Shown: positions 13,711-15,609 of the stretch, one piece after another | Layout of the letters: every line of letters begins with the position of its first letter | How positions within the stretch are numbered: the stretch's first letter is position 1 | Assembly: GCA_947175005.1 (NCBI GenBank) | Contig: CAMWLD010000017.1 | Coordinates: forward strand, 1 to 15,609 | DNA: 15,609 nucleotides | Source: an uncultured Ruminococcus sp. | GTDB taxonomy: Bacteria; Bacillota; Clostridia; Oscillospirales; Ruminococcaceae | Direction: 5' to 3' | Position numbers and translations under genes: made by a program | Notes under the pieces: generated by a model | Told to the model about the DNA's origin: nothing | Seen by the model: only the letters and a program-made list of their open reading frames with translations | Databases searched by the model: none

Positions 13711-14469
13711 ATGAAAGAAATTTTAATTAAAACCGAACGTTTAAGCAAAAGCTTCTCCGGCGGAGGGGTCATGCAGCACGTTCTGAAAAACATTGACTTA
13801 GAGCTTTACAAGGGCGATTTTACGGTAATTATGGGCGCTTCGGGTGCGGGAAAATCCACGCTCCTGTACGCTCTTTCGGGAATGGATACGCCGAGTCTCG
13901 GCAAAATAACCTTCGGCGATAAGGTCATTTCCGATCTTAGTTCCGACGGGCTTGCGCTGTTCAGAAAGGAGCATTGCGGATTTGTATTTCAGCAGATCTA
14001 TCTCATTGAAACAATGAGCATTCTTGACAATGTTCTTGCGGCGGGGCTGCTTGTAAACAAGGACAAAAAGGCTCTTGCCGCCCGTGCAAGAGAGCTTTTT
14101 GCGGCGGTGGATATCTCCGAGGAAACTATCAACAAATTTCCTACGCAAATATCGGGAGGTCAGGCGCAGAGAGCGGGTATTGTCCGTGCGCTGATAAATT
14201 CCCCCGAAATATTGTTTGCGGATGAGCCTACAGGTGCGCTCAATTCCAAATCGGGACTGGACGTTCTTGACACTCTCACAAGCTTTAACGAACAGGGTCA
14301 GAGCGTGGTAATGGTAACTCACGATATGCGCTCTGCACGGAGAGGAAACCGCATTCTCTACATAAAGGACGGCATTGTTATGGGCGAATGCGACCTTGGA
14401 AAATATCAGCCAAATGACAAGGAGAGGCACAAAAAGCTCTCCGATTTCCTTACCGAAATGGGGTGGTGA
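13711..14469 (+). CDS. ABC transporter ATPase, BceA/LolD/MacB type
   Basis: 252 residues. Walker A GASGAGKST (42-50), Q-loop FVFQQIYL (Gln94 or Gln95), signature SGGQAQRAGIVRAL (from 148), Walker B ILFADEPTGALN (167-178) and the switch histidine in VMVTHDM (His205). The DEPTGALN form and the length fit the family that powers FtsX-type permeases in bacitracin or antimicrobial-peptide resistance and lipoprotein release. AAAGGA precedes ATG 13711, with a 74-base gap after the sensor kinase that holds a separate promoter. The permease gene begins two bases after this stop. Assignment to peptide resistance is inferred from context. Confidence 0.95.
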   Translation: MKEILIKTERLSKSFSGGGVMQHVLKNIDLELYKGDFTVIMGASGAGKSTLLYALSGMDTPSLGKITFGDKVISDLSSDGLALFRKEHCGFVFQQIYLIETMSILDNVLAAGLLVNKDKKALAARARELFAAVDISEETINKFPTQISGGQAQRAGIVRALINSPEILFADEPTGALNSKSGLDVLDTLTSFNEQGQSVVMVTHDMRSARRGNRILYIKDGIVMGECDLGKYQPNDKERHKKLSDFLTEMGW

Positions 14470-14471
14470 AT

Positions 14472-15609
14472 ATGTCACAATGTTTATATAGCGGAAATTT
14501 TAACAGGAACATACTCCTTGCCCGCTCAAATATCCGCAAGGCAAAGGGGCAGACTGCCGCAATTATTGCGCTGGTGCTGCTGTCGTCGGTGATGATGAAT
14601 CTATGGCTTATGCTGAGTACCGATTACAAGAAAAATTTCGACCGCTATCATGACAAATTAAACGACGGTCACGTTAATGTTGCGGCGTATACCGCCGATG
14701 ATGATTTTCGTGAATATGCCACCGATCTACTGGAAAATTCTGCCGATGTTACGGAATTTTCAATAGACGACGCATTCTGCGCTCCTGTTTCCTTTGAATA
14801 TAACGGCGGTAAAACGTCTGTGATCGGAGTGCTGCTTGAAAAAGACGCCGCACTTTCACGCAGTGTGGGGAAATATGAAATTACAGAGGACAGCGCTTTC
14901 ACAAGCGGTATTTATCTTCCTATGCTCTACGGTACAGGCGGTAACTATTCCGCAGGCGATACGGTGGAGCTTGAGCTTTTCGGCGAAAAATATGAATACA
15001 CCGTATGCGGTTTTTTCAACAGTACTATGTCGGGTTCGGCGAACTGCTTACTGATGTCATTTTTACTGACGGAGGATAAATTTAAGGAATTTTCCGAAGA
15101 GGCTGCCTTAGTGCGCTCCACCTATATTTCCGTGCGCATTGTGGATAAATCGAAAAGCGAGGAACTCGGAACATGGCTCAAGGAAAAGCTCGGCGAGGAA
15201 TTTCCGAGCGCCCGGATCACAGAAAACGACTACGAATTTATCACCACATCAAGGTATATTTCACAGATGATCTGCGCAGGAATAATGAGCGCAATGGCGT
15301 TTCTGGTGCTTCTTATCGGGATAGTGGTCATCTCCTCAAATGTTGCGAATTATATCCGTGAAAATATGCGGAATCTTGGGGCGCTCAAAGGAATTGGCTA
15401 TACGAGTGGGCAGCTCATTTCCGCTCTGATATTGCAGTTTTCCGGTATTTCCGCAGTTGCCGCCATGATCGGCGCAGCTTTTTCCTACTGCATTTTTCCC
15501 GGAGTAAATGAAATGATGATCGCACAGACAGGCATTCCTTACGAGGTAAAATTCCTGCCGCTGCCGTTTATTATTACGGTTTTGTTTATCCTGTGCGTCA
15601 CTGCCGCAG
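14472..15609 (+). CDS. FtsX-like ABC permease, N-terminal half (runs off the window)
   Basis: 379 residues are visible from ATG 14472, preceded by GGGGTGG; the 3' end is outside. A cytoplasmic start (MSQCLYSGNFNRNILLARSNIRKAKGQ, given here as its opening) leads into a first membrane helix at about 34-52. An extracytoplasmic region of about 220 residues follows, then three more hydrophobic segments from about 272 onward. Two of these are AMAFLVLLIGIVVISSNVANY and LILQFSGISAVAAMIGAAFS. The region after the second helix (NYIRENMRNLGALKGIGYT) is the typical FtsX coupling segment. The order TM, large external domain, three TMs marks half of the usual 8- to 10-helix protein. It pairs with the ATPase just upstream. 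Confidence 0.93.
   Translation, partial: MSQCLYSGNFNRNILLARSNIRKAKGQTAAIIALVLLSSVMMNLWLMLSTDYKKNFDRYHDKLNDGHVNVAAYTADDDFREYATDLLENSADVTEFSIDDAFCAPVSFEYNGGKTSVIGVLLEKDAALSRSVGKYEITEDSAFTSGIYLPMLYGTGGNYSAGDTVELELFGEKYEYTVCGFFNSTMSGSANCLLMSFLLTEDKFKEFSEEAALVRSTYISVRIVDKSKSEELGTWLKEKLGEEFPSARITENDYEFITTSRYISQMICAGIMSAMAFLVLLIGIVVISSNVANYIRENMRNLGALKGIGYTSGQLISALILQFSGISAVAAMIGAAFSYCIFPGVNEMMIAQTGIPYEVKFLPLPFIITVLFILCVTAA

Noticed and set aside
13798..14478. 226-codon leftward frame over the ABC ATPase
   Set aside because: Antisense of an ATPase with every expected motif.

Overview
The window looks like chromosomal DNA of a moderate-GC Gram-positive gut-type anaerobe, most likely of the Ruminococcus/Oscillospiraceae kind. 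This is inferred from the mix of families (GlmM, CpsB/C/D phosphoregulators split into separate proteins, VanZ, DUF975-like membrane protein, BceA-type ABC transporter with its own two-component system), from consensus sigma-A promoters and strong Shine-Dalgarno sites, and from the use of TTG/GTG starts. No species is claimed. I see no phage, insertion sequence, CRISPR, rRNA or tRNA.

Left part (1-4146): the 5' two thirds of glmM runs leftward off the window. A dyad-rich divergent regulatory region separates it from a secreted or membrane-anchored serine hydrolase of the beta-lactamase class C/PBP4* superfamily. A convergent AraC-type regulator with a GyrI-like effector domain follows. Beyond it lies a decayed second copy of the same serine hydrolase: two blocks of homology fused by an internal deletion of about 463 bases.

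Middle part (4147-11419): ten genes all point left. In transcription order they are a VanZ-family membrane protein with a perfect consensus promoter, a probable Imm26-like immunity protein, a CpsC/CapA-type adaptor, a CpsD-type BY-kinase, a CpsB-type PHP-domain phosphatase, a GNAT acetyltransferase, a histidine phosphatase, a DUF975-like membrane protein, RadC, and a cysteine-rich barrel protein resembling the U32 family. The adaptor, kinase and phosphatase form a complete tyrosine-phosphorylation cycle of the kind that controls capsule or exopolysaccharide export, but no glycosyltransferase is present here. The adaptor ends in an acidic Tyr-rich tail and the kinase in a basic Tyr-rich tail, an unusually complementary pair.

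Right part (11420-15609): a rightward operon encodes an OmpR-type response regulator, its sensor kinase (ATGA overlap), an ABC ATPase and the first 379 residues of an FtsX-type permease. This is the layout of envelope-stress or peptide-resistance transporter modules. The ABC genes have their own promoter. It carries a phased TTAAG repeat array, with a poor -35 inside the array, that is a strong candidate for the response-regulator operator.

The window is therefore a cell-envelope neighbourhood: peptidoglycan precursor synthesis, a wall hydrolase, polysaccharide phosphoregulation and an envelope-sensing transporter. I found no complete undescribed system. The best leads are the complementary kinase/adaptor tails, the TTAAG operator array, the dyad-rich glmM/hydrolase spacer and the hydrolase remnant.
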